64,000 bases of DNA from Numida meleagris (GCF_002078875.1 NC_034414.1:22994616-23058615); one strand, 5' to 3'; shown: positions 40,774 through 55,500, counted from the stretch's first letter. The notes: generated by a model not told the origin, from the letters alone. Made by a program: numbers and translations.

Positions 40774-43700
40774 CCGAAACTAAATCTTTTATGTAATCCA
40801 AAATCTTGGGACCTGTAGTTCAGGTGTCCTTGGCACTTTGTGATAGCATTATTTCTACTAATAAAAAGGAAAAAGTAAAATTGTTTTCAAGTAAGTAATT
40901 GAGCAGGGTTCATATTCTGACAAGATCCAAACATAAAGCTACAGCAATCTTAGAAACTAAAGGATCGGGACCAGTAAGCACCCATCATTTACACTGCCAT
41001 ATTGACATTTAGCGTGATCACCATTGCTTGTGAATACTTGGATAATAAGGGAAAAAAATCCTAAGATAAATGACTTGAGGTTTCTTATAAAAGCAGTCAG
41101 TGTCCTCTAACAACATTCCTCAAAATAAAAGACTTAAAAACAAAATAAACAGTAAGATGTATACACACTTTCTAGAACTAGCATAGATGGACAAATACTG
41201 GTAAAGTCAGTGACGGCTGAAAAAGATGTAATTATTAATTTGGGAACTATATGCTTGGAGAAAAATACTGCTAGTTATTCCATCTCTTAGCCTATATAGG
41301 GAAGGAAATAACTGACTAGTTTTCTTCACATGCCCTAAATCATCAGAGTCAGCAGCCATAAGAGCTGACTCAGTCCAAAAGTCTAGTGGAAGATAACTAA
41401 AACATCCATGACGCTGATAACACATTGAAGAGTAGAATGTACATGAAAGACATTTACTGAGAGAAGATGCACCACTCCCTCAATATTAAAACCTTAATAA
41501 TTAAAAAAGCACATACCTGTATAGAAGCTTATGTTTTCGGTGTTCTGCTGCTGTGTACAATCCAGTAGGGTTGGGCATGCATTCCTGTACCTAAAGTCAG
41601 AGAATTGAGACCCTTCAGTTCATTAGTTCACAACTGCATTTACACATGGCGTAAAGGAAACATACCACTCTCACTTCTTCCCAGATTTCTTGAAGTATAA
41701 ACAAATCTGAAGCTAAGGGGAAAGTTGGATGAAGATAGAATACATATGGGAACATACTTGTTAGAAAAGTAAGGCTTTTAGACAGATAATTAACTTTTTC
41801 TTCAGGTGTCTATACTTACTCAATTGTCATTTTCTTTCAAACAATAAATGACTGAGGTAAGAAATAAGTCCTAGCTAGAAAACATAGCCAGAACAATACT
41901 TGTTCAAAATGCTTTGTAAAATGTCTGTACAGAAGTCTATGTTACTTTCTAGTGTGCTTAATGAGTGAAATTGCTTAAAATGCCTGAATGTGCTCTGACT
42001 ATATTCAGCACTGGTGTCTTTGGCAATTCATAACATTGCACTCTACTGCGTATCTGGGATATTTAGTTAGAACATTCTTGGTGCAAACTACAGAACTTGA
42101 CAGTCTCTCAAAATAGGCAAAATCTGAATACCTTAATTTAAAACCAACTAAAGATTATGGCCATTATGACAACTGAGCTATGTATATTTTCTGCTGTTTT
42201 TAGGGTTTTCTTTTATGACTTAATGGAAACCTTGTAATGATGAAACAGAGCACAAGCACAAGTGTATAAAGACATCTGACGTGAAAAATTTCAAATAAAT
42301 ATTCTAGATATTTCAGTCTTAAAAAGCAGATAAAGAAAGGCATGCATGAAACACATGGCAAAGTTCAAATTATTTTAGAAATTTCGTGAAAGAGTGTAAA
42401 GATGAAGGATACTGCCTTTTAAAGGACAAAAGGCCCTAAGAAATTGCAAGTACACACACAGTAAACGCTGGGAGGAGCCCAAAGCTTACAAAGAAAATTA
42501 TAGCCATCACGAGCAATAGTTGTAATTTACAAGTTAAAAATATATATTTCTACATATTTAAATTTTCCTTGTAGATTTCTCCCTGGTATGCAAATTGACC
42601 TTTTATTGAGCATGGTCTCTCTAGGTGAGAAATTCATACCAAATGAATTTTACTATTACAACTGGAAAAGGTTAGAGTATGAAACTAATACTTTGTCCTC
42701 AGTCAAAAAAAAAATCACCCTACTTGAAGGATGTGTGAAGAAAACTGGAAGCAAATTTGAACAACCACAGGAACTAAGCTTGGTTATAAACAGATAGTCT
42801 TGACTAGATACAGATTACCAGAATTAAAGATACTTTACTGATATTTTTGAGAAATCTCACAAACTAGAGAATTGTAAAGAATGTATACACCAGCACATGA
42901 GACTTTGTAATCAAAAAGGCATCCTGAAGAAAACAGATACCAATCATCTCAAAAAAAAAGTTTTATCTCCTTTCAATGCACAGAGATATTTAGCTTAATA
43001 CTACTACTGCTGAAAATAATGAACACTGGTCTAGGCAATTCTCATTTATGTGTCCTGGAAAAGTTTGCCACAACTGCAAGCATGCTAGACATACTTAATT
43101 TCAACACTGACATGGTGATCTGATGACGCATGAATAAATTCCAGAGCATTAATATCATTGTATACAGAAAGGAAAAGCATTTGAAAATTAGGAAAACTCT
43201 TATTTGTTTATGTAGCATACTGTTGTTATATTATCATACATAAATAGGATAACAAGTTAGGAAATTCTGAAATGTAAGGACAATTGTTAGGAATTCTGAA
43301 AAACTGTTAAGATCAGAGTAGCATAAAATTAATACATCCTCATATATACAGTAATATGAGAAAACGTAGGTACAACACAATGTATGGTTCTGATGCACAC
43401 TTTGAAACTTAAGTCTTCCCCAGACAGACATTTTGTAGGCTCTAGAGCAGGAAACTCTCTGCACTCAGTACTGATGCTCACTGTATATTTTGCGAAGTTT
43501 CCCCAAATAAATTTGTGTTGCTGCTGGGCAGGACTAAACTATCCTTTGAATCTTTGTGTGATAAAATATAATTTTCCTTATTGCAGTTTATTATTAAGTC
43601 ACTGAGTGGTTGACAGCATAAAAAGGTGACAGGCCTCAAATCAAGACAATATGGAAACTTGTTGCTACTAAGAGTTACTATTCTTTAAAAACATCCCAGT

Positions 43701-46700
43701 TAAAATGGACAAAAATATTCACAAATCATTCTTCCGCCTTACTGAAGTCCAGTAGACAGTCATACACCTTGCATAATCTGTGACTGAAATTAAAATGATT
43801 AATTAACATGACAAACCAAATTATTGCCTCATTGTAAGCAGACATTCCTACTCTTTCTATACTCTATACTCTTTACTACTTGAAGTTCTACCATTCATGC
43901 TATGTATCACTCTAAAGTAATTATGTGGACACCTCAAGATGCAAAAATATTATATGCAATAACCAAACATCAAGTTCATTTTTATATTATGATTAAGAAT
44001 GTCTTGAGACAAAACTTCATATAGTTGTTCTGATATGTAGTCTGTATATCAAAGAATCTGTTCATTTCAGCAGATGAAAATTAATGCTGATTCCTCAAAG
44101 ATAAGAAGCAACTTGGATGAGGTAGCTAAAACTGAGGAAAGCCAGGAAAAAATATAATTCTATCTATCTCTTAATCTGCATTCAGAGCAGTCTTCCATGC
44201 AGTCCTACTTCTAGGAATTTAATGGAATTTCTACTTTTTAATGTTTGTATTAGGAAAGGCTTCACTCCCTCTATAAGCCTTTCTATTATTTACTGTTTAA
44301 GAATGATATGTTGACTTTTGAGCAGTAACAACTTTTTTCTGCTTTCGAGAGCTTAAAAATAAATTATAAAAAAGGATATATAAAAGATAGAATTTGATGA
44401 AAAAGCAAATCTGCTGATAATATAATCGCATTTAGTTCTGTTTTCATTCTCTGTACACAAAAAAAATCTTTTCTTTTTCAGAGAGATCTGAATGAATAGA
44501 GTAGTAGAGCACTCTATGTCTAAGACACAGAAATGGAGGAAATCAATTGGAAAAAAAGAAATTAAGTTGGCACCACTGGTAGAGAAGTTGTTGGGGAAGC
44601 AATTGCATAAATGAAGAGATTAATGAATATTGTTGTGCCTTGTACTAGCAGCATACTTAGAAAATTCACTTACAACTGCCTTTTAAGCACAGGCAACAGT
44701 ATTGTCACATCCCTCTGCAACTGCAAGATAAACTCTAAAGCAAAGCTGGATAAAATTGTCTAAGGCAAAACAGTGATAATGTTGTTAAGAAGCACATAAC
44801 ATAGAATTAGCTCAAACTACTTTTTAAGGATTCTTTATATTCAGTGTCAAAGGGGTCACTGTCCTCTCAGACAGCAGTAACTCCAAATTGTTGGCTATAG
44901 ATCTTGCTACTTGCCACAGAAAAGAAGGGAAAAGCTATGTTGTGATTTTCTAAGGGAAACTACTCGGAAATAAAACATGAGACACAATCAGCAAAATACT
45001 TTTTCTTTTTTTTTTTTTAACCCAGTGTATGTCTTTCTTTATCAGAATTAAAAGGCTTCTAGGGAGACTTTCAAGGGAGATCAACATCAAGTAAATACTG
45101 CAGTGAAAAGTTAGACTTGTTCACTATACAGAAGAGCAGCGCACCTGCATTGACAGGATGCACCCTATCAAAAAGGAACAGCATGTTCTAAAACCAATAT
45201 CTATCCAGCATGATTTAATAATGTCTTTTAAATTAGCTCTGACAGGGCAGGCCAGGAAGACCAAGACCTCCAGTCAATCTCGTGTCAAGCCAACCATTAC
45301 TTTGGTCACATCCTCTTCATCCTTCTAGAGGTTTCCAGACTCTTCAACAGATTTCATCCCTTCCTATTAGGTATCTGTCTGCAATGATGTATCATTTTTT
45401 CTCCACAGAAAATTACTGCAAAATATTAACTTGAGACTGAAAAGGGGCCTGAGTAAGTTCCAGCCAGTCCAAGAAAAGGTGACAAAAGCCTATAATTCCA
45501 TTTGTTCTTGCATTGACTCTCCTACCACACAGTTTTAAAAGCACAAAAATGAAGGTTATACATTCATGTTTACTTCCGAAACTCTCCCTAATATATACCA
45601 ACCCAATCAGCAGTGGCATAAATGAACCTAATTCAGTTCACACTCAAATACACTTAGCATATGCTTGGTCAGTTGCTACAAGATACAAAAAATGGAATGA
45701 GAGCAAACGAAGTATACAAGATAATTTCTTAAACCACTGTGCTGTTTCAGAATCAAACATATAAATACACTAACAATAACAAAAGTCAACAGCATGTAGG
45801 AAGGAACTAAGAATACATCCTGATTCTGATGTCTGATATTTGGGCTAGCAGTTTGGTTTGGTTTAAGAATTTCTTTTCATACACATGACAGCTGACAATC
45901 AATATAAACACCTAAACAAAATATTAATGTAACAGAAATAAAAGCAAACACTACAACTCAAATTCAAAAGAAAAAATACAGGTGCAAAGGAAACAAATTA
46001 CACGTCCATCAATCCTTAAACTTTTACACAAAGATTCATTAGTTCTAGTCTTTGCACAATATCTAGTTAAACTCATGTTAAAAATGGTCAACTCACTGAA
46101 TAACTGAAATATAGTCATAGAAATCATTTTAAGAAATGTTAGTGTACAATGAACTCCATCCAAGGCAAGAAGAAACGCTGTTTGGCAGTTTAAGCCCATA
46201 AATCTGAATTTATTCCTTCAGTATAACAATTTTATTCTCAAGTGAAATCAAATCAAGTTTTATAGATGTTACAAAGAGACCGACAATTTAAAATTATAAA
46301 TTCATCACAGATCACTCTCCAAAACTAAGTCAAAGCAGTGTGGCAACTTGTCATTTCTTTCCAGCATTTGGCTGGACGTAACAGATGTCAGATTCCTTCT
46401 ATTTAAGAAGAAATAAGTAGGATGTCCTGGTTTTTGGTCTCTTTCCACACCTCCAGGCTGCAATTTTGGAAAGACTTCAGCAAACACACTTGGCTTCTTT
46501 CAGAGTCAGATCTTTTGCAGACAGCTGAAATGGACAGTAGTCTCCACATTCATTGCATTCTCATGGATAAGTATGTAATAATCTTGCGGCTCTACTTTGA
46601 GTCAAGTAATTGAGAATTGTGCAGCTCTATTATAGGAGAACATATGCCAAAGAAAGAGCAGGAAGACTAAGATGACGCTAAAAGAAAGGATTTTAAGACT

Positions 46701-49700
46701 AAAGAAAATGACCTGATTCTTACAGTGCATTCTGACTGCATTCAGATTATGTCCCTATCGCTTGTATAAACTGCAAGTGTTAGTGTATTAGAAGTGCTGG
46801 ACAAATTAAAAAAATAAATGGATCGAGAACGCTATGTGAAGACATCCTTCATCTGGTCAAGAAATTTGTCATGGCATGAGTAGCAAGTATTCTCTTCTGA
46901 TTGAAATGCATTTTGCAACTAAATAAACAAAACCACCAAAACAAAAAGTGGAAGAAATAAAAAATTACATTTTCACACTTACTGTCCCTTGCCTTTCCAG
47001 TTAAGTATTGATCATTAACCATTAGCAAAAAAAAAAAAAATCAAAATACATTAAGCAGAAAGGTTTGATAAAGGTTCATACAGAACTATGCAGATCAGGC
47101 TCAGATGCAAGTAGTCAGCAGTCAGCAGGGTCAGCGGAACAGCATAAAAAACTTATAGTCTTCAGGAAATAACAATCTAGAAGGTTCTATTAGAATGCTG
47201 AGACTGACAGATGTCTTCTGGACAATTAGAGGAAATGGGCTGATAGATTTATTCAACAAAGCATGGGATAGTTGGGACTTTATCTCACCACAATCAATAA
47301 AACAATTCATAAATACACTAAAATTAAAAATACATATTTTTTAATCTGTAAAAAAAGGTGAAAAATCATGCAAAATCAAAAGTAAAATTTGTATGTGTCA
47401 GCAATTATATGTAATAGAACTGTTTAGGTCAGCAGAGAGAGATCCTTTCCTCACTAGCATCTCCTTAGGAGTCAGTCTAAGAGCGTGGAAATAATTTTAA
47501 GAAACTGTAAAAGATACTTTGGTGCAAATAATTGGTACACCTTTATGTAATCCAAACTTGTTTCAACTGAAGTGGCAATAGGATTCTGTCAACAAGTAAG
47601 TTGCGTTAAATGAAATAAACACGCAAAATAAAGGTTCCACTGAACAGCAAGCATCATTAGGTACTTGTACAAAGTACCAACAGTGGTAAAGACCATTTTT
47701 TATTGCAACCACATTGTGGCAGGGATTCTCAGATTCCTGTCGTATTTCTGAAAGACCTCTGCCTCATATACTTTGATTCTGAAAAAAATCTTGTAAACAA
47801 CAAATGCAACCAGTGATGCAGGCAGACACTTGCAATTTTTCGCAGGCTTGGAAATTTTATACTATCCTCTTACTTGTCTCTTGCAATGTCACCTTTCATA
47901 CCTTTGGAAATGAACAGAATACTACGAATTCTAGCCCAACTTGTTTGTGGTTGACATTTAGACATGACTTTTTTTTTCTTCAGTCTTACTCCCTAAAAAC
48001 CTGCAGTACATAACGTGCCCCTTGACATAAGTCTGCAGCCTTTGAAAAGAATTCTAGTGGTGGCTTCAGCAAATAGAATTTTTGTGAGTTTTAAATGTAA
48101 TTTAAATTCAACAAAATATGTAAACCAAATAAAATTTAAGTCCTTTGACAGCATTCCAGGAAGTCTTCATCAACAAAACAACAAATAAGTAACAACCAAT
48201 GACCAGAACACAACCAGTGTGATGTTTATAAACATGACTAAGACTTGTATTAGGCAAAATCAAAAAAGGGACTGCAAATTTTAAGTATTTCTGGCTAGGA
48301 TCTGCTGGCAGAGATCGTTAACCTCTGAAAGGTTTATTTGTATCCTGTGGCTTTATAAAATGTATCCAGCAACTTAGAAGTATAAAATATCAGGTTGTAT
48401 TAGACTTTCTCATTCCCACCTCACAAACTAAGCAAAGGCTTTTCACCTGGATTCTTCAAACATTTGAGAGATTATATTGCAAAGAATCCTTCGAGATGAA
48501 AAAACAGAAGTTCATTTCACTATTTTGAAGAAGTTCCAAATTGTAGGTGCTACTCCATTGGCATAAAGGAAAATCATCCTCCCTTTAGCAAGGAGAATTT
48601 GTAATGAAAACTTTCTATTTTTTATATTATGATCCTACCTCAGAAGCTGATACTTGCATCTTTTAACTGCTAACTAAAGAAACATAAAAATCCATCGTGA
48701 AAACAAAACATGTTTCGGTTTTGTAGGAATCTTTCAGATTATGAATCTCTCTCCACAAAAGTAGTACAATCAGTTCTCTTTTCTGAAAAATTAGTAAAGA
48801 AGATAAATCTTTCTGATAATCACAAGTCTCCTTCAAGTCCAGTGGCAGAAGGGGTAGACAAAACATTTCTCTGAAGAAAAATACTGTAAGATTTTGAAAC
48901 AAAACATCATCCTTCATGAACAAATCCATAACACTTTGCAGTTCACCAGGAGAGCATGTTGGTAGAGGAAGTTTGGGAATTCCATGCGAGTGACTGCGGG
49001 CTGGACTCAAAACTGAGAACAGAATGCAGTTTGGTGTAATTGCAGCAGCAAACTGACTATGATCCTAGGTGACAGGTGCACCATGGTCATAGAAGACTAG
49101 TTAACTGAATGACTCAGAATATATTACTTAGCCAAGCTAGTGAGAATTAGAATATTCTGTATACAGAGAATACGTTTACCTAGAAAATAAGTTATTACAA
49201 AGAACATAACAACTATAAATTAACAAAGAAGGAAACAGTATTGTTTCTTGTTTGTTTTTCTTTATGAATACAACACACACACTCATACATGCACAAATGC
49301 TTCTTAAAGAGAAAAAAATTAATTAAATATTATCTTGCTTGAGAGACTATAAGGACTTGGTAGTTTGGTATGAGGCAAAAATTGTTGCAGAGCTACAAAG
49401 TGAATGAAACAAACAAGGAGTATAAATGCCTGCTTGCAAGCATTCTGGACAGTACCTTAATGAGTTTAAAACTTTCAAAAATTCAGCATTCTTTCAGGTA
49501 TGTAAGCATTTTTTATTCCTGTTTCTTCATTTTTTGGTTAGCTACAACAAAAATTTGGAGGTCTCAATTTCATTTACCCATAGATCCCTCTTTCCATACT
49601 ACCTTGACTTCACTGTAACTAAGAATCACTTAACATTCCAAGGTCCCAGGATCCTAGGACATAACTGACTCAGTCTTTAGGAAAACATCTCTAGAGACAG

Positions 49701-50369
49701 ATCTAGCAAACAGCCTACTGCTGAGATGTTTCCTTTGAGAAGCACTACACTGTAAGCAATAAAGAATCATAAGATCCAATGGAATAAGGTCACAGCATCT
49801 ACATTAAAACATTTCTTAATTATTAACAATGATTTTATAATTTCATATGATTTAACAACCATTTTTATCGAAGACAATACGAGAATTATTTATTAGGTAC
49901 TTGGAATATCTAAGGACACACAGGCACCTTGCCAATATTTTGTCAGCTTTACAATTAGTTAAGCAATTGCCAAATTATATGGGTATTTACTCCACAGCAT
50001 CAGCGTTTTCAGTTCTACGGTTGCTTCATCAGAAGAGATTTTCCTGCCTTTAGGTTCATCTTAAACATTCCATAATCCTTTTTAGTGATATTTCCAATCA
50101 ACTTACCTGACTACAGAGGACTTGTTCATGTGTTAATTCATTTATGAATACTACTTCTGTGTCACTCTCAAAGAAATGAGCTTGGCATTACAATGTCTGA
50201 AGCTGTAAATAAAGAGCTTCAAAAACAAAATATTCTCAAACCTAAAAATATCAACCAGATAATGCAATATTTGTGTGGAAAGAGTTAAAAATTACATTTC
50301 CCAAAGATAAAATGCATTGATTTAATCATTGAGGAAGAAACTTTTTTGGCTTTGAATATTTTCAAGTTA

Positions 50370-50386
50370 AAAATAATAATAATAAT
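50370..50386. repeat. (AAT)n microsatellite
   Basis: About five AAT units, reading AAATAATAATAATAATA. Confidence 0.8.
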
Positions 50387-51234
50387 AGCAGCTTTATATG
50401 TACCATACAAATTTAAAGAAAAGTTGTAAATTACCTTTCATTTATGCCTCCAAAATAGCACAAGTTTGGCTTAAGCTGGTGGAAAATTTGCCAGAATCAC
50501 TTAGATGAGAATCTAACACCAAACAGCTTCCTCAGTTCTTTTAAAAATATAGAAATACTAATTAACTTGAGTCAGCTTTAATCACAAGTATTCATCAACT
50601 TTAGCATTTATTGCCCATTCTTTTATTCATTTGCCTTTACTCTTCAGTTATCATTAAAAATATTTGATATCTACTCTAATTTTTACTGAGATTTCTATTT
50701 AATACTAGTAGCAGGTAACTTATCTTTTTTCTCCACAGCAGTTTTGATTTTGTTGTTCTTTTTCAAGACATAATAGCTTTTCACTTGAGGAACACATAAC
50801 TGCAAGGAATCTACGGGATCTGTCCTGCAAATAATGCCACAGAAAACTAATTAGTTAATTCCATTATATACCAACCATATTCCACCTAAATCATCACTAT
50901 TTCAATTAGAAAACTATTGCTAAACTTCACAGCTCCAGGGATTTCCTTCTACTTCATAGTAGAAATTATTCATGAACAAGTGCATCTTTTTGTTCTTGTG
51001 TCAAAACTGTTCTTGATATATTCATAAATATAATTAAATATCTTCTTAACTTTTAGCTTTTAAAAGCCACATATACTTATTTAAACATTTACTCATGTGG
51101 CATTTTCTCAGTGTCTGCAGAGCAAAGATTTTCTTTACTTCCAGTATTCCAATTCTGACAGCACTAGAACCTGTACAATGCTATTAATATTATTCTTAAT
51201 TGGAAATACTCCCTTAATATCTTGTACATTTATA

Positions 51235-51246
51235 TACACACACACA
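51235..51246. repeat. (AC)6 microsatellite
   Basis: Six AC units following a short TATATAC run. Confidence 0.8.
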
Positions 51247-51768
51247 ACCCTCAAATCTGCAAATCTGTTTGTAAAATTGTTAAATTCTTTTTTCTGTATA
51301 GACTAGCAGCAGATCTCAAAACACTAATTATTACTAACAACTTAATATCATGCATGAAAATGTATCCTTGTGTATATTTCACTGGAACCTACTATTTTCT
51401 GGGTAAATTGTCAGATTTTTTTTTTTAGTACCAATACAGTGAATAAAGCCTATATTCCTTCTGAAATTATATATGAATTGAAGGGATCTAAAAATAGGAG
51501 ACCTGCAGTATTTTTGCTTCGAATCAATTAGATTCAATGCCAAAATTATAAATAGCTATCTATAATACCCTAAAAAAATACTTTCAAAAGAGAAACACAG
51601 AGGGTAAAAGAAAATGCATGAAAGCAGATGTGAGAAAATAAGCCACTGAAGACATCCTGCTGAAACCCACTGTCCACAGAACTGAGAACCACTCTGCCAC
51701 CAGCTGTTGTCATTTTAAGTGTGTGTACATTCAATGAAACTCCAGCTCCGCTACTTTTTCCTTCCCTG

Positions 51769-51783
51769 TTTTTTTTTTTTTTT
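51769..51783. repeat. 15-base T run downstream of FUT8
   Basis: A run of 15 T about 115 bases left of the candidate AATAAA pair. On the FUT8 sense strand it is an A run, which can cause internal priming in oligo-dT cDNA. Confidence 0.85.
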
Positions 51784-51897
51784 CCATTTCACATCAAAAG
51801 CAATGTCCAAAAACATTCAGAACTGGCAAATTTGTTTATGGCATTGTTTTACAAAAGTTCCTAACAGACAGTGACTATTTCATTGTTGGATGTATCC

Positions 51898-51909
51898 TTT
51901 ATTTTATTA
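51898..51909 (-). terminator. Candidate FUT8 polyadenylation signals (two overlapping AATAAA)
   Basis: On the minus strand the bases read AATAAAATAAAG, giving two overlapping canonical hexamers about 600 bp after the FUT8 stop. The downstream minus-strand sequence includes TGTCTGTTAGG, a modest U/GU-rich element. Hexamers are common by chance in AT-rich DNA, so this is only a candidate. Confidence 0.35.
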
Positions 51910-52497
51910 ATCATGAGAAGTAATCAATGGAATGCTAAAAATAAACTTGTAAAGAAATCTAGTCTGAAATTTGAATCTCTTCGAAGCAAATTCAGTGGTC
52001 ATGGTAACAGCTGAAAATTGACTCTTGCTCATTAGTGAAATAGGCATGGCTCTTTTAAAAATGTCACAAATCTTTCAAATATAGGCACCATGTTTTAAAT
52101 TTTGCACATACAAAATATGTTCATGTTACTCGAATTACACAATATGGCAGTGTTGTAAGTCTGAGCATTATTGTCAAATAATGGCAGAAAAAAGAGCTCG
52201 AAGCTCACATAAGACTACTGACTGGGACAAATCTTGAAGAGACAAAAAGTATAAAACAACAGTTTTCCTGCTGTATGTGTTTGTGTGTGTACATGTGAGA
52301 GTGCATATAACAAAAAATGTTTAGGAGTGAGTTCAGATAATAGCCCATCCATTTGTTCTCAGTTTCTTATCCAGTTTCATTACCAAAGGCTTTGATTTTA
52401 AATGCATGTTAAAATGCAAATTCAAATCCCATATAAACCATTAGTATGTTGACTGATTTGAGTCAAAGAAGTGAAAGTTACTGCCAAATGTCTTCCT

Positions 52498-52503
52498 TTT
52501 ATT
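52498..52503 (-). terminator. AATAAA hexamer abutting the FUT8 stop codon
   Basis: The minus strand reads AAG TAG AATAAAAGG: the hexamer begins at the first base after the stop. If used, it would give a transcript with almost no 3' UTR. From memory the human FUT8 end also forms AATAAA around its stop codon. I see no strong evidence that it is functional. Confidence 0.25.
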
Positions 52504-52845
<342 letters not shown>

Positions 52846-53588
52846 CTAAATACTGTGTGTGTGCTTAAAATATATCACAGTCAGTAAATAATGTGTAACA
52901 ACTGAATTTTACAAAAGGAAGAAAACGGAATATTCAGTTTATTTTTAAAAACTATTTGAATACACTACCTATTTGCTAACAAGCAGCATGCAGCTCTGAA
53001 CTGGGATTCTGTACATCAGATGTCACAAATAAATTCTTACAACGGTCTACTTTTCAGTAAAAACTGTGAACTCCGATACGAACACTAGCAATTCTGTCTT
53101 TTAAAATGAATAACTTGTAGCTAATCAAATGCAAAAGCAAATTGTTTTCCTCTTTGACTAGAAATAAAGTACATTTTACTTCTTGATAAACCTTTAGAAC
53201 TTACATTTTCAAAATCTACTCTGTAGAAATGGTGTTTTACATTTAGGGTTTTTTTTCTTAAAAAAGGAAACTCCCATTTTCAAATAGTTCCAGAAGTCCA
53301 TGGTTTTAAAATGCTATTTCTATTAGAACAATGGTAAAGTTATGACTGTTGGCAACATAGAAGAAAACTAAATGAAACAACTCCAGCAAGACAATGATGT
53401 TGGTAAGAAGGAAGATACGTTTTGAAGTATCATTGTTCACTTTCATAACATTTTATGAAGGAAATTTTCTTCAGACTGAATACAGGTTGCAACGTCAGAA
53501 TCATGCTGTGCATCTCAGAGTTGCCAGAAACACAAGACTGTCAGCATGATAAAGCTCCTTCCAACAACACTGGTTAGAAAGCTCTCTG

Positions 53589-54330
53589 TCATAGAATCAT
53601 CAAATGGTTTGGGTTGGAAGGGAACTTAAAGATCATCTAGTTCCAACTCTCATGCTGTGGGCAGGGCAGCCATCCACCAGATCAGGCAGCCTAGGGCCCC
53701 ATCCAATCTGGCTTTGAACGCCTCCAGGGATGGGGCATCCACAGTTTCTCTGGGCAGCCTGTGCCTCAACACTCTCCGAGTTAAGAATTCCTCCTTAACA
53801 TCTAATCTAAATCTCCCTTCTTTCAGTTGAAAACCATTCCTCCATGTCCTATCACCATCAGACTGTGTAAAAAGTTGGTCTCCCTTCTGTTTACTAAAGG
53901 TTTTGCATCAGTCTCTCTTCCTTTGTCTACTGATCCCATCACTCCATCATAGAATACATGATCCACCCTTGGTGAAGCCATGCTGGGTGCCTTGGATAAC
54001 CCCCCGTCATCCCTCATGTGCATAAACATAGCTTCCAGGAGGATTTGCTCTGTGATCTTCCCAGGCACAGACAGGAGGCTCACGAATCTGTAGCTTCCTG
54101 GGTGTTCCTTTCTCCCTTTCTTAAAAATGGGAGTGATATTTCCCTTTTTCCAGTCACTGGGGACTTCAGATGACAGGGTCAACTTTCTGGATATGATGGA
54201 GAGTGGCTTGGCAATTACATCGGCCAGAGGCCTTCAGGACCTTGGGATGCGATGCATGATATTGGGCCCCACAGACTTGTACACATTCAGTCTCATTTGT
54301 CAGATGTCTGATTCGGACACTGTGATCTGA
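53589..54330 (-). mobile_element. CR1 LINE with internal deletion, in the last FUT8 intron
   Basis: The 3' end lies at left: TCATAGAATCATCAAATGGTTT is the reverse of the CR1 tail, followed by CTCCAGGGATGGGGCATCC and the ORF2 end up to about 53885. From about 53930 the sequence jumps to a far more N-terminal part of the reverse transcriptase, with minus-strand peptide VPSDWKKGNITPIFKKGRKE and PGKITEQILLEA. Roughly a kilobase of ORF2 between these parts is missing. The element runs in the same direction as FUT8. The boundary at 54330 is approximate. Confidence 0.88.
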
Positions 54331-55439
54331 CTTGTAATCTAGATTACTAGATTACTTAGATTTCTCTGATTTTGATTACCATTATATTAGTAAGAGGTTA
54401 TTTTAAAGTTTGTGGTTATTTTTGATACTTTGTTCTCTGCATCTGTGGGCACCCAGTAATGAGGAAGACACACACTGTGTGAAAGATTTTAAATCTTTTC
54501 AGTATGAGTCATTTTAGTAAGTCTTTCAAATCTGACAAAACATGTAACATTTCCTCTCAGTAATTATTTCCTTTATAGCCCCGAACCTAGAAAACTAACC
54601 TGTCAACAGCAGCAGGCAAAGAATCCACATAAAGAATTATATGTAAAGCTAAGTAAGATAGCCTCCTATTTTTCTTCATAGATTTACTTGCTTTGCAGAC
54701 TATATACTTACAGTTACAATGCAAAATATAGGACTAATAAACCCTGAAAGGAAATTAGATTATCAGGAAAAATAAGCCACACAGACAGCTACAACTTCAT
54801 CTAAATGAAGACTGAAGAGACAAAATAGCTATTTGTTTTAATGTGCAATCTTAATTCATCTTGATTTTTTTTCCCCCTCAAGGAAAAGAAAACTGAACAC
54901 ATTGAGTATAAAATTGACAGTCCAAAAATCACACCAGAAACCAAATCTCAACCCTACTTTCTCTTCACACAGATTAGATACAGGATGGTCATCATTAGCA
55001 TGGTTTTGCTTACATTCAAGCCATAGTGTCTGCCAAACTGTTTATTTCATTGATGAAAGGATGGTGACAGTATATCAAATGTTTAAAAAAAAATCTTCTA
55101 AGTCCAGGAAAGTGAAAAATTTCTCGACAGCAGAAAAAAATTACAACAGATCTTAGAGAAGTACAATACAAGAAAACACTGTAAATATTTGCGTTGGTAC
55201 ATGTCCAGCAAAATTGAGGAGTCTGAATTATTAAAGCAGAAGAAATCAAAGAATAAATGAGGAAAATGGTTGGACTAAATTACAGTTCCAGCTACTCTAA
55301 GTTGCAGTTCAATAAAAGACTTCGTAGACTTCAGCAGAATTTTACACACTGCTTGAAAACTGTCATCCAGCAAAAATGTCTACGGTTAGATGCACGGAGA
55401 TGGAGAACAAGGATAGAGCTGAAGGACACTATGCAACTC

Positions 55440-55500
55440 AAACATACTCTCAAAGAGGGGTTTATACCAGATGACCTCCAGAGGTCCCCTTCAATCCTTG
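55440..55500 (+). mobile_element. Possible CR1 3'-end scrap
   Basis: The phrase ACCAGATGACCTCCAGAGGTCCCCTTCAATCC resembles the 3' untranslated CR1 motif (GGACTAGATGACCTCCAGAGGTCCCTTCCAACC). Neither the hairpin tail nor ORF2 sequence can be recognised around it, so it is tentative. Confidence 0.5.

Larger units (their letters stand above)
40774..51897. other. Gene-free stretch left of FUT8
   Basis: AT-rich sequence between the young CR1 and the inferred FUT8 3' end. It contains only simple repeats. The largest frame, 115 codons on the minus strand at 49010-48663, has no motif I can recognise. Extended FUT8 3' UTR isoforms could reach into the right end. Confidence 0.55.
51898..52503 (-). other. 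FUT8: FUT8 3' untranslated region, inferred extent
   Basis: AT-rich sequence directly downstream of the FUT8 stop codon. The lower limit is placed at the first strong overlapping AATAAA pair on the minus strand (AATAAAATAAA, 51909-51898). It has no open frame of note. The true transcript end cannot be set from sequence alone. Transcripts may run further left, past a 15-base T run on the plus strand (51769-51783), or end near the hexamer beside the stop codon. Confidence 0.4.

Noticed and set aside
48663..49010. 115-codon minus-strand open frame
   Set aside because: No domain or composition typical of a protein, and it is in the gene-free region. It could only be revived by transcript evidence.
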